Source of the DNA: JBGSYN01 sp041750975
GTDB lineage: Bacteria > Pseudomonadota > Alphaproteobacteria > Geminicoccales > Geminicoccaceae
Direction of reading: 5' to 3'
NCBI GenBank assembly: GCA_041750975.1
Contig: JBGSYN010000207.1
Span: 1-14,698 of the forward strand
DNA length: 14,698 bases
The notes beneath the pieces are model-generated. The model had not been told where the DNA came from. It saw only the letters and a list, made by a program, of their open reading frames with translations, and did no database searches. Position 1 is the first letter of the stretch. The number at the start of each line of letters is the position of its first letter. A program made the translations under genes and the position numbers. Positions 7,194 through 14,499 of the stretch are shown here, one piece after another.

Positions 7194-8072
7194 ATGTCCG
7201 ACCGTGCCGTTCCCGCCGCCGTGCCGATCCAGCCGTCCCAGGCTAAAGAATTCGCCGCAGGCGAAGCGATCTTCCGCGAGGGCGAGCCCAGCGAGCGGGT
7301 CGGCCTGATCGTTCGGGGCCGGGTCCGCGTCACCAAGGAGGTGGACGCCGAGCAGTTCGAACTCGGCCGCATCGTCGCAGGGCAGTTCGTGGGCGAGATG
7401 GGGGTGATCCAACAGCGTGTGCGCAACGCCACCGTGACGGCCGAGATTCCGACCCTCGTCGAGTTCTTCGAAATTGAGAGCTTTTTGTCGCGGATCAGCG
7501 GCGATCGCGATTTGGCGCTACAGACCCTCTTGCGTTTGTGCGAACGACTGCACGCGGCAGACGACCGAATAGTAGCATTGCACAACTCAAAAAGGCATAG
7601 TACCGCCATGATCAGGCAGGTCCCAACCTCCACGGAGGCGGCGCCACAACGGGCACCCCTCGTGACGACGCAACAGACAGGAGGAAAAGAAGGCGGAATT
7701 GTGGCCCTACGGATCTTCGCCGGCTCTGAACGCACCGCGATCGAGGTCCCGGAAGAGGGACTGATCGTCGGGCGATTTCCCTTTACGGTCGGCCGGCGCG
7801 TCGAGGACGGCGAGCCCAGTCCCAGCTTCGAAATCGATCTCGCCATTCGCGATGTCAAACCCTACCGGCTGTCCCGCCTCCATTTCTCGATCCTCGAAAC
7901 CGACGCCGGCGTCGTCGTCAGCGATACCACCAGCACTCTCGGCACCAGGGTCAATGGCGAGGTCGTGGGCGAGGACTTCCCGCAGGTCCGGGCCGCCCTC
8001 AAGAAGGGCGAGAATACCGTCATTGCCGGCGGCGAGCATTCGGACTTCGTGTTTCGCATCGTGATCGCCTGA
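7194..8072 (+). CDS. Cyclic-nucleotide-binding domain fused to FHA domain
   Basis: A 292-aa two-domain cytosolic protein. Residues 18-125 form a CRP-type cyclic-nucleotide-binding domain: GEAIFREGEPSERVGLIVRG, then the phosphate-binding cassette region GEMGVIQQRVRNATVTA, with the arginine (R77) that normally contacts the cyclic phosphate, followed by a C-helix. There is no helix-turn-helix, so it is not a CRP transcription factor. A polar linker (130-168) leads to an FHA domain at about 190-290: TVGRR, YRLSRLHFSI (the S/H pair of the phosphothreonine pocket), TLGTRVNGEVVG. A protein linking a cyclic nucleotide or related signal to phosphothreonine recognition is expected in Ser/Thr kinase signalling, but no kinase or phosphatase gene is nearby. 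The RBS is weak (GAAGAG 12 bases upstream), so the start could be slightly different. Confidence 0.88.
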   Translation: MSDRAVPAAVPIQPSQAKEFAAGEAIFREGEPSERVGLIVRGRVRVTKEVDAEQFELGRIVAGQFVGEMGVIQQRVRNATVTAEIPTLVEFFEIESFLSRISGDRDLALQTLLRLCERLHAADDRIVALHNSKRHSTAMIRQVPTSTEAAPQRAPLVTTQQTGGKEGGIVALRIFAGSERTAIEVPEEGLIVGRFPFTVGRRVEDGEPSPSFEIDLAIRDVKPYRLSRLHFSILETDAGVVVSDTTSTLGTRVNGEVVGEDFPQVRAALKKGENTVIAGGEHSDFVFRIVIA

Positions 8073-8398
8073 GACCGCCGCAGCCAGAACCGACCGGCGA
8101 GCCAACTGCCCCCGAGCCGCACCCGGTGACCTCGCCAAAGGTCCCACCGGAAGGCGCCCGCGCAACCTAATCAGTCACGCCAAGCACACTGCGCCGCCAC
8201 CTTCCGCCGGACCTCGAGCCTCGGGAACGCGCATGGCCGAACCGATGCTTGCAGCCATGCTTGCGGAAACGACCCTAAACCCTTGCCGCACGGCCCGAAG
8301 CGAACGATTTCTCTGATGTCTAACTGCTGAATCCGCTTCGATCCGGCTGCCCCTCGTGGCACACTATGGCGAAACCGCTCACTCTCTGAGGATCACGC
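8073..8398. other. Intergenic region upstream of spoVR
   Basis: 326 bases with no gene I can support. It holds a direct repeat ATGCTTGC at 8245-8252 and 8257-8264 (period 12), which could be a regulator site, and the spoVR leader. No clear sigma70 promoter was found. Confidence 0.5.
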
Positions 8399-9802
8399 AT
8401 GGCAAATTGGGATCTGAACGATCTCGAATATTGGGATACACGGATCCGCGAGCTGGTCGCGGAGTTCGGCCTCGATACCTACCCCCAGGAGTTCGAGGTC
8501 TGCGACCAGAATTCGATGCTCGGCTACATGGCCTATCACGGTATGCCGTCGCACTACCCGCATTGGAGCTACGGCAAGGCCTTCGAACAAACCAAGACCA
8601 TGTACGACCATGGCGTCACCGGCCTGCCCTACGAGATGGTCATCAACTCCTCCCCGTGCCTCGCCTACCTGATGCGCGACAACAGCCTCTGCCTGCAAAT
8701 CCTGACCATCGCCCACGTCTACGGCCATAACGACTTCTTCAAGAACAATTTCACCTTCACCAGCGCCACCGACGCCGGCGAGACCCTCGCCTCCTTCAAG
8801 GCCCGCGCCGATCGCGTGCGCCGCTACCAGGAAGACCCCTCGATCGGCTGGGAAGCCGTCGAGCTGTTCTTCGATGCCGCCCACGGCCTCGCCTTCAACC
8901 GCCGCCGCAATCAGGCGATTCGCAAGCTCGGCCGACGCGAACAAAGGGACCGCCAAATCGAGGCCGCGCACCCGGCAACCACCGGCTTCGAGCACCTGAC
9001 GACCAAGACCGAGCCGGTCCTGCCCGAACTCGGCCGCACGCCCCTGGAGCCAGAGGAAGACCTGCTGCTCTTCGTGCGCGACCATCGCCCCGATCTCGAG
9101 GACTGGCAGCGCGATCTTCTCACCATCGTCGATGAGGAAGCCCGCTACTTCATACCCCAGATCGACACCAAGATCATGAACGAGGGCTGGGCCAGCTACT
9201 GGCACCACAAGATCATGAACGCCCTCGATCTGCCGCAGGAACTGCACATGGAGTTCCTGGTCCGCCACAACCAGGTGATCTGCCCCCATCCGGGCTCGAT
9301 CAATCCCTACCATGTGGGATTCGTCATCTGGCACGACATCGAAAAGCGCTTTGGCGAGGAAGGCACCCCGAAAGGTCGCGAAAAAATGTTCGAGGTTCGC
9401 GAATCCGACCGCGATACCGCATTCCTCCGCCGCTTCCTTACCGAAGACCTCGCCCGCGATCTCGATCTCTTCGCCTACAAGCCCCGGGGCGAACACCTCG
9501 TCGTCACCAAGGTCTCGGACGAGGAGAACTGGGAGCAGGTCAAGCGCTCGCTGATCGCCAATACCGGCACCAACTCGATGCCCGTCATCAGGGTCAAGGA
9601 CGCCGACCACGGCAGCCAGCGCACCCTCTACATGACCCACGAACATGACGGGCGCGATCTCGACATGACCAACGCCGAGAAAACCCTCGCCCACATCCGC
9701 CACCTCTGGGGCCACAACGTCGCCCTCGAAACCCGCCTGCGCGAAAAGCCAGCCCTCATGACCATGTCTTCGAACGGCTTCGATGCGAAATTACTAACCT
9801 GA
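8399..9802 (+). CDS. spoVR: SpoVR family protein
   Basis: 467 aa, close to the usual 450-510 of the SpoVR/YcgB family. Characteristic stretches are WDLNDLEYWDTRIRELVAEF at the N-terminus, YPHWSYGKAFEQTKTMYDHG, INSSPCLAYLM, the histidine-rich IAHVYGHNDFFKNN (about 104-117), EGWASYWHHKIMN (262 on) and INPYHVGFVIWHDIEKRFG. SpoVR is needed for spore cortex formation in Bacillus. In proteobacteria it belongs to stationary-phase or stress regulons, usually beside the PrkA-like kinase YeaG and the vWA protein YeaH. Neither partner is in this window, which is slightly unusual. Biochemical activity is unknown. The start is supported by GAGG nine bases upstream. The 3' end is duplicated about 940 bases downstream. 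Confidence 0.95.
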   Translation: MANWDLNDLEYWDTRIRELVAEFGLDTYPQEFEVCDQNSMLGYMAYHGMPSHYPHWSYGKAFEQTKTMYDHGVTGLPYEMVINSSPCLAYLMRDNSLCLQILTIAHVYGHNDFFKNNFTFTSATDAGETLASFKARADRVRRYQEDPSIGWEAVELFFDAAHGLAFNRRRNQAIRKLGRREQRDRQIEAAHPATTGFEHLTTKTEPVLPELGRTPLEPEEDLLLFVRDHRPDLEDWQRDLLTIVDEEARYFIPQIDTKIMNEGWASYWHHKIMNALDLPQELHMEFLVRHNQVICPHPGSINPYHVGFVIWHDIEKRFGEEGTPKGREKMFEVRESDRDTAFLRRFLTEDLARDLDLFAYKPRGEHLVVTKVSDEENWEQVKRSLIANTGTNSMPVIRVKDADHGSQRTLYMTHEHDGRDLDMTNAEKTLAHIRHLWGHNVALETRLREKPALMTMSSNGFDAKLLT

Positions 9803-9817
9803 CAAGGTTAAGAAAAA

Positions 9818-9846
9818 GCGAAGGGGCCTTCGCAAGGCCCCTTCGC
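9818..9846 (+). terminator. Hairpin terminator of spoVR
   Basis: GCGAAGGGGCC (9818-9828) pairs perfectly with GGCCCCTTCGC (9836-9846) around a 7-base loop, 16 bases after the spoVR stop. It is followed by ACATCCCC rather than a T-run. Confidence 0.8.
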
Positions 9847-9940
9847 ACATCCCCGCCAAATGTTCGTTCTCTGAACTTGTGAACGGATCAGGATCGAATC
9901 ACATGACCAAGAGAGTGATCAAGGCTATCGGGATCGGCAA

Positions 9941-10193
9941 ATGAGATTTGTCACCATGAGTGACGCCAAAAAGGAGCTCCGCACGGTCTTGCAAGATGTG
10001 CAACGCGAGCCGGTTACCACCCGCAAGGAACAGGAAGATGTCGCGGTCATTCTATTGGCCGACGAGTATGCTCGCCCGACTTCGACGAACATCGAAGATG
10101 TTCAACACGTTTTGCGACAGAATAGGACAACGCGCCGCTGCAAGCGGCCTGACCGAACCGAAGCTCGAAGAACTTCTGGCGGAAGATAACTGA
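9941..10193 (+). pseudogene. Phd/YefM-type antitoxin, frameshifted
   Basis: The N-terminal part MRFVTMSDAKKELRTVLQDVQREPVTT...EDVAVILLADEYAR is a classic Phd/YefM DNA-binding antitoxin domain. After NIEDVQH the frame degenerates into a basic tail ending at 10189. The expected C-terminal segment, FCDRIGQRAAASGLTEPKLEELLAEDN, is present in the next frame and ends with TGA 10191-10193. One extra base in CACGTTTTGC, near 10109, accounts for the shift: removing the G restores H-F-C-D. The C-terminal part is the toxin-neutralising region, so the antitoxin as read should not bind its toxin properly. The corrected stop falls just before the toxin start, the normal TA operon layout. Confidence 0.8.
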
Positions 10194-10197
10194 ACCT

Positions 10198-10620
10198 CTG
10201 CGCGCCGTCTTCGACCCGAATGTCCTGATCGGCCGCCTCCTGACACCGGCCTCAACGCCGAGCCGGGCTGTCAGCCACGCCCTCGAATGGGGTACACTGC
10301 TTATGTCCGCCGCGACCTATGACGAACTGAGCGATGTAGTCTCGAGGCCCAAATTCGACGCCTACCTAACCCGAGAGGATCGGCAAACATTTTTCCTCCC
10401 GCTCGGACGCGTGAGCGAGTTCGTCGAAATCACCGAAAGCGTGCAGGCCTGCCGCGATCCCAAGGATGACAAATTCCTCGAACTCGCGGTCGCGGGCCGC
10501 GCCAACTCCATCGTGATGGGCGACGTCGACGTTCTCCGACTCTCGCCATTTCGTGGCATACCCATCATCAAACCCTTATCATTCCTCGAACTGGGGCCTA
10601 AGAAGCACGAGCAACTTTAG
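10198..10620 (+). CDS. PIN-domain toxin of the Phd-linked TA module, probably disabled
   Basis: Reading from CTG 10198 gives LRAVFDPNVLIGRLL, the usual beginning of PIN-family toxins (COG1569 type, normally MRAVFDTNVL...), 4 bases after the antitoxin stop. It continues through PSRAVSHALEWGTLLMSAATYDELSDVVSRPKFD, QACRDPKDDKFLELA and NSIVMGDVDVL to a TAG, 140 aa in all. PIN RNases use a cluster of acidic residues for Mg-dependent cleavage. Candidates here are D6, E43, D90/D91 and D109. The first codon appears mutated from ATG to CTG, and the near-invariant T/S after the first Asp is P7. The first in-frame ATG (10303) would drop D6 and give an inactive protein. Loss of toxin function would explain how the frameshifted antitoxin is tolerated. 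Confidence 0.7.
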   Translation: MRAVFDPNVLIGRLLTPASTPSRAVSHALEWGTLLMSAATYDELSDVVSRPKFDAYLTREDRQTFFLPLGRVSEFVEITESVQACRDPKDDKFLELAVAGRANSIVMGDVDVLRLSPFRGIPIIKPLSFLELGPKKHEQL

Positions 10621-10644
10621 TGGCGTCTGATCGGATCAGCCACC

Positions 10645-10755
10645 CACCTTTGGGGCCACAACACCGCCTTTTGAAACCCGCCTGCGCGACAACCCGCCCT
10701 TATGACCACGTCCGCCAACGGCTTCGATGCCGAATTGCTAACAGGAGAAGGTTAA
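10645..10755 (+). pseudogene. Second copy of the 3' end of spoVR
   Basis: This stretch aligns with 9701 onward in spoVR: HLWGHN, ETRLR, MT.S.NGFDA.LLT, the leader GGTTAAGAAA and the hairpin that follows. Identity is about 80% by eye. One extra T in GCCTTTTGAAAC and one missing base shortly after break the frame, and no N-terminal spoVR is present. Its own end would be TAA at 10753-10755, a few codons beyond the position of the TGA in the intact gene. It begins only 24 bases after the toxin stop. Confidence 0.85.
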
Positions 10756-10760
10756 GAAAT

Positions 10761-10786
10761 CGCGAAAGGGGCTGGCCCCTCTCGCG
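10761..10786 (+). terminator. Hairpin, diverged copy of the spoVR terminator
   Basis: CGCGAAAGGGG (10761-10771), loop CTGG, CCCCTCTCGCG (10776-10786), with one internal mismatch. It corresponds in position and leader to the hairpin after intact spoVR. Confidence 0.65.
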
Positions 10787-10855
10787 CTCACCGAGTTCGT
10801 CCGGTGGCAGCTCGCCTTCCCGGTTGCAACGACCGGCCGCCCGGGCGATCTGATC

Positions 10856-11146
10856 AAGGCCGGCCTCGCGCCAATGACACGCGACAGCGGCACAACCCAG
10901 AGAAAATGCCATATCAGTGGCGGCCGAAGACGCCTCGGACGGACCCTCTTCATGGCCGCCACCACCGCCCTTCGCTCCAATCCCCCGGTCCGTGCCCTCT
11001 ATGAGCGACTCCGCCACAAAGGCAAACGGCACACCCTCGCGATCATCGCCGCCATACCCTTCACCGCCAATCCCTATACACGGTTGCTTGCCAGTTTGAG
11101 AGGACAGCCTCAGCAGCGCGGTGCGGTTCCGACGCTCGACTCTTGA
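10856..11146 (+). pseudogene. IS110-family transposase, C-terminal remnant
   Basis: The frame reads KAGLAPMTRDSGTTQRKCHI, GGRRRLGRTLFMAATTALRS, NPPVRALYERLRHKGK, then a short drifting tail. This is the C-terminal (Transposase_20-like) signature of IS110 elements: GLAP...DSG......I.GGR..lR..LymaAl.a.r.NP..r.fYerLr..GK. The N-terminal DEDD catalytic domain is absent. The sequence just upstream (10787-10855) is open but not IS110-like. The normal end of the transposase (a hydrophobic ..LL..LNA.LR) survives only as RLLASLRGQ. It is a dead fragment, adjacent to the duplicated spoVR end. Confidence 0.7.
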
Positions 11147-11148
11147 GG

Positions 11149-11175
11149 TCAGGGGGAAATCCGACTTCCCCCTGA
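11149..11175. terminator. Bidirectional hairpin between IS110 remnant and GYD gene
   Basis: TCAGGGGGAA (11149-11158) and TTCCCCCTGA (11166-11175) form a perfect 10-bp stem with a 7-base loop, 22 bases downstream of the minus-strand GYD gene. It has no T-run, and GACCCCCACG follows on plus. Confidence 0.6.
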
Positions 11176-11197
11176 GACCCCCACGCTCACTGAGAAA

Positions 11198-11530
11198 TCA
11201 GCCGCCGGGCAGCTTGTAGCCGGACATCAACGGGCCTGCCTTGCTCATCGCGTGCATGCCCTCTTCAGCGGTCATCAGCACGGTGGTTCGCCCGCCTGAG
11301 AGCGCACCGCCCGCTGCAACCGCCATGATCGTCGCTGCATAACTCTCATGATCCGGGAATTCGCAGAGAATGACGATGTCGTCCTCGCCGAATACGTAGT
11401 AGAACGCGTGCATCTTGCCGCCGGCATTCTCGATATGCTTCCTAGCGACCTCGGAGCGGTCTTCGGGCTTATCGATGAATTTCTTGAACGTGCCAGTCGT
11501 ATATTTGCCATACCACAGAAAATGCGGCAT
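11198..11530 (-). CDS. GYD-domain protein
   Basis: A 110-aa protein starting MPHFLWYGKYTTGTFKKFI, preceded by AGGGGGA at a proper distance. Upstream codons in the same frame are not needed. The pattern Y.GKYT..g.k......R.e.arK.iE..GGk....YY.fGe.D.v.i.e.PD.e.aaa..m.v.a.Gal......LmT.eE matches small ferredoxin-like alpha/beta GYD proteins. The family's function is unknown. Some members resemble dimeric alpha-beta barrel proteins or stress proteins. The gene stands alone, is convergent with the IS110 remnant, and is divergent from the TPR gene. Confidence 0.88.
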   Translation of the reverse strand: MPHFLWYGKYTTGTFKKFIDKPEDRSEVARKHIENAGGKMHAFYYVFGEDDIVILCEFPDHESYAATIMAVAAGGALSGGRTTVLMTAEEGMHAMSKAGPLMSGYKLPGG

Positions 11531-11988
11531 CGAAGGTCCCCCTGATTGGTTGTCTGCGCTTTTACAAAAGCGCAATGGACAATCTAGCAGAGAAGCACCG
11601 GACAAGCGAGATCAATCCGCAATCGATGCTTGGTCGAAGCCTGCCCGCGAGAGCGGATAATGCAGGCTCGCATCGGCCACGCCCGTTCCGGGCAGCGGCG
11701 GCTATCAGCGCTCGAAACCATTCTCCACCGACATTCACCGCTTCACATGTGTCGACGAGGCCATCGGCAATGATCGACGGCATGTCTGCCCAATCCTCGT
11801 TGCAAGTACTGCGAGTCGCAGTTGACGACGCAGGGAACTGTGGGAAACACCACAGACCGGTGCGAACGGACGAGTTAGCTGACCGCGACACGAAAGGCCC
11901 CGCGCTGAAAGATTCGACCACGGGTTGGCTATCGGCGCACGGCGAGCGATACTGTTTTCCAGCCCGCACAATCGACATGGAGACGTAC
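11531..11988. other. Long intergenic region between GYD and TPR genes
   Basis: 458 bases. Both strands have long open frames here: the plus one is continuous with the TPR gene from 11575, and one runs on minus 11562-11990. Neither looks like protein: both lack RBS and domain patterns, and both contain abrupt composition changes. Apart from a candidate promoter at 11925-11953, I see no gene. It may be an eroded gene. Confidence 0.5.
11925..11953 (+). promoter_or_regulatory. Candidate sigma70 promoter of the TPR gene
   Basis: TTGGCT (11925-11930), an exact 17-base spacer, then GATACT (11948-11953), 35 bases upstream of the preferred ATG. Both boxes match four of six consensus bases. Confidence 0.35.
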
Positions 11989-13323
11989 ATGTTGACCGAC
12001 CGTCAAGGCAACGCGTTGACCGGCGCGACCTCGGAGTCTGCAGCCCACTACGACGACGCGGTTGCCGCCTTCAACATTTATCGGGGCGATCCCGTGGCTC
12101 TGCTCGACCAGGCGATCGCCGCCAGCCCCGACTTCACCATGGCCCATATCCTTAAGGCCTGCCTCTACGGCCTTGCCACCGAGCCCGAGGCCACGGCTGA
12201 AGCGATCGCCATCACCGCCCACGTCAAGACCCTGAAGATGAACGATCCCGAAGCCTCGCTCACCGCCTCGCTCGACCGCCTTCTGGCCAATAACTGGACC
12301 GAGGCGGCCACCATGCTCGATCACCACTCCATGCGGTATCCGCATGACCTGGTCGCCCTCCAGGTCGGTCACCTCATGGATTTCTATCGCGCCAATGCAC
12401 GCGATCTGAGAGACCGGATCGCCCGCGCCCTGGCGCATTGGTCGGAGGACCGCCCGGGCTATTCGTTCGTCCTCGGCATGTATTCCTTCGGCCTCGAGGA
12501 GACCGGCGACTATGCCCGGGCCGAGGCCATCGGCAAGGAAGCCACTGAACGCCAGCCGCTCGATTGCTGGGCCCACCACGCTGTTGCCCATGTCCTCGAA
12601 ATGCAAGGCCGGGCCAAGGACGGCGTCGAATGGATGCGGACCCGTGAGCAGCACTGGTCCGGCGACGACAATTTCTTCAAGGTCCACAACTGGTGGCACA
12701 AGGCGCTCTATCACCTCGATCTCGGCGAACGCGACGACGTCATGACGCTCTATGACGGGCGCATCCGCGGCGACCGCAGCCCGATCGCGCTGGACCTCGT
12801 CGATGCCTCGGCCTTGCTCTGGCGCGCCCATCTCGACGGTCTCGACGTCGGCGACCGCTGGGGCGAGGTGGCGACCGCCTGGCAGGCCCATGCCGATGGC
12901 AAACTCTACCCCTTCAACGACTGGCACGCCGCCATGGCCTATCTTGGTGCCGGCCGCGAGACGGAGGTCGAGCGGCTGATCGGCGCCTACCGTTCCCAAG
13001 GCATCGGCGAAACCGCCCGATGGGCCCAGGCGACGGGCCTGCCCCTGATCGAAGGCTTCAGGGCTTTCTGGCACGGGAACTATGCGGACGCGGTGGAACT
13101 GCTCCATCGAGGCCGGTCCATCGTCAACAGCTTCGGCGGCAGCCATGCGCAGCGCGATGTCATCGACTGGACGCTGACCGAGGCCGCCATCCGCGGCGGT
13201 CTTCGCGATACCGCCACAGCACTCGCCAATGAACGCCTCGCCCTTAAACCGCACAGCCCGGTCAACAGGGCTTTCCTCAAACGCGCCCAAAGCCTCGGTA
13301 CCACCACGACCCTGGCGGCCTGA
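11989..13323 (+). CDS. TTC38-like tetratricopeptide repeat protein
   Basis: 444 aa from ATG 11989, chosen because GGAGA sits at a good spacing. ATG 11977 would add METY and hides that site. The protein is helical repeats throughout with no signal peptide. The hallmark stretches are YDDAVAAFNIYRGDPVALLD near the N-terminus, WAHHAVAHVLEMQGR at 194-208, GVEWMRTREQHW, HNWWHKALYHLDLGE at 233-247, and LYDGRIRGDRS. These match the TPR-38 (TTC38) family, found in many bacteria and in animals, whose biochemical role is not known. The conserved His/Trp-rich HNWWH suggests more than scaffolding, but that is inference. The terminator hairpin follows 30 bases after the stop. Confidence 0.88.
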   Translation: MLTDRQGNALTGATSESAAHYDDAVAAFNIYRGDPVALLDQAIAASPDFTMAHILKACLYGLATEPEATAEAIAITAHVKTLKMNDPEASLTASLDRLLANNWTEAATMLDHHSMRYPHDLVALQVGHLMDFYRANARDLRDRIARALAHWSEDRPGYSFVLGMYSFGLEETGDYARAEAIGKEATERQPLDCWAHHAVAHVLEMQGRAKDGVEWMRTREQHWSGDDNFFKVHNWWHKALYHLDLGERDDVMTLYDGRIRGDRSPIALDLVDASALLWRAHLDGLDVGDRWGEVATAWQAHADGKLYPFNDWHAAMAYLGAGRETEVERLIGAYRSQGIGETARWAQATGLPLIEGFRAFWHGNYADAVELLHRGRSIVNSFGGSHAQRDVIDWTLTEAAIRGGLRDTATALANERLALKPHSPVNRAFLKRAQSLGTTTTLAA

Positions 13324-13352
13324 TACCAAACAGGTTGTAGAAAGAGAAAGGC

Positions 13353-13377
13353 GAAGGGGATTTCCGAAATCCCCTTC
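13353..13377 (+). terminator. Hairpin terminator of the TPR gene
   Basis: GAAGGGGATTT (13353-13363) pairs perfectly with AAATCCCCTTC (13367-13377) around a CCG loop, preceded by an A-rich leader and followed by AAATCCCCACG. Confidence 0.8.
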
Positions 13378-13449
13378 AAATCCCCACGATTCCTACTTCC
13401 GAGCCAAAGAGCCGACGCCCACGGGTGACTTACCGATCATCACCGACCC

Positions 13450-14421
13450 ATGAATTTGCCGGTCCCGAACATTGATCTCAGAGCGCTCGTCAAGGCCATC
13501 GGCGAGCCGCTGACCTCCATCGAACCTCTTGCGTCCGGCGCGACCTCCGAGGTTTGGAAAATCGTGACGCCGAAACGGTCCTATGTGCTGCGCCTGTTCT
13601 CAAGGCAGCCCAACCGGATTGGCCTACAAACCGAAATCCACCTCCGCAATTCGATGGCGGCAAGGAGTGCGGCTATCGCCGAGCCGATCCTGAGTTCGTC
13701 CGACCTTCCCGATGTCGGCCCGGAAGCCGGCTGGATGCTGGATCTGTTTGTTCCCGGCACCCATGGCGCCTGAGGTGCTCTCGGCACGATGGTGGCCACG
13801 GATCTCGGGCGAACCCTGGCCATTCTGCACGGTCTCCCGACCGAAGCCTACGGGGTTCCCTCGATTGCGCCGCCGGGCCTGTTCAAGGGCTCGGAGAAGT
13901 CCGCACTCGCCGGACTTTACACGCGGTTCGAAAACCCTCTGCCTGCCGGCCGACAACAACTTGCCGAGCATCCGATCGGTCGGACGGACCCGGAGCTTGC
14001 ACGCTCGTTGGAAAGCGCAATCCATACCATTCGAACGACTATTGCGAACCGCAAGGGTGTCCTCTGTCATTCCGACCTGCATGAGCGTCAGCTCATTCTC
14101 GGAGAAGGTCGATTGGCTGCCCTGATCGACTTCGGTGACACTACAATCGCCGACCCCGGATGGGATTTCGCTTCGCTGCTCTACTTTCATGGCCCGGCGG
14201 CACTTGCCGATGCCTTGGTCGGCTACACTGAAGACGTTTCCCGAAGACGGGAGATCGGCGATGACGCGCGCTTGTTGTCGATCGGCATCGCCCTGCATCA
14301 CACGGCCCGATCCCGGCTCCCGGGTAAACATCACAGGCTAGCCGTCGCCACCACATATCTGCGCAATACGCTCGGAATGCCGGTTCCGCCGGCAGAGGAG
14401 CGAAACTCTCTTATGAAATAG
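13450..14421 (+). pseudogene. Aminoglycoside-phosphotransferase-fold kinase, split by in-frame TGA
   Basis: A small-molecule kinase of the APH/choline-kinase fold. The N-lobe is intact: LASGATSEVWKIVTPKRSYV, the glycine-rich region and the ATP-anchoring strand. After FVPGTHGA, codon 108 is TGA (13771-13773). The same frame then resumes with GALGTMVATDLGRTLAILHG, the start of the C-lobe helices, and carries HSDLHERQLIL (207-217, catalytic D209, with Q where Asn is usual) and IDFGDTTIADPGWDFA (D227 as the metal-binding DFG-like aspartate). Joined, the protein is 323 codons, normal for the family. A single change, for example CGA to TGA, suffices. The substrate cannot be told: such genes in environmental bacteria are often not resistance genes. 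The start lacks an obvious RBS. Confidence 0.85.
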
Positions 14422-14499
14422 GACGTTCTTCCTTGAATCGCCTCGCCATTCATGATAAGCAGGCGCTAGACAACCTACGATGCGACAAGGGGTACTTTC

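Noticed and set aside
7068..7412. N-terminal extension of OtsB to 392 residues
   Set aside because: The extra region overlaps the divergent CNB-FHA gene, shows no domain, and the internal start at 7067 has a good ribosome-binding site.
8357..8372. Sigma54-type promoter (TGGCAC...TGGC) upstream of spoVR
   Set aside because: The spacing between the GG and GC elements is one base short of the required distance, and the downstream half does not match TTGC.
8393..9715. 440-codon open frame on minus opposite spoVR
   Set aside because: Antisense shadow caused by GC-rich third positions; it has no RBS or domain pattern, whereas the plus strand is clearly SpoVR.
11929..13329. 466-codon open frame on minus opposite the TPR gene
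   Set aside because: Same shadow effect; the composition is typical of antisense of a high-GC gene.
13450..14421. Selenocysteine codon at the APH TGA
   Set aside because: The family has no selenoprotein members I know of, the position is not catalytic, and no obvious SECIS-like hairpin was seen directly after the TGA.
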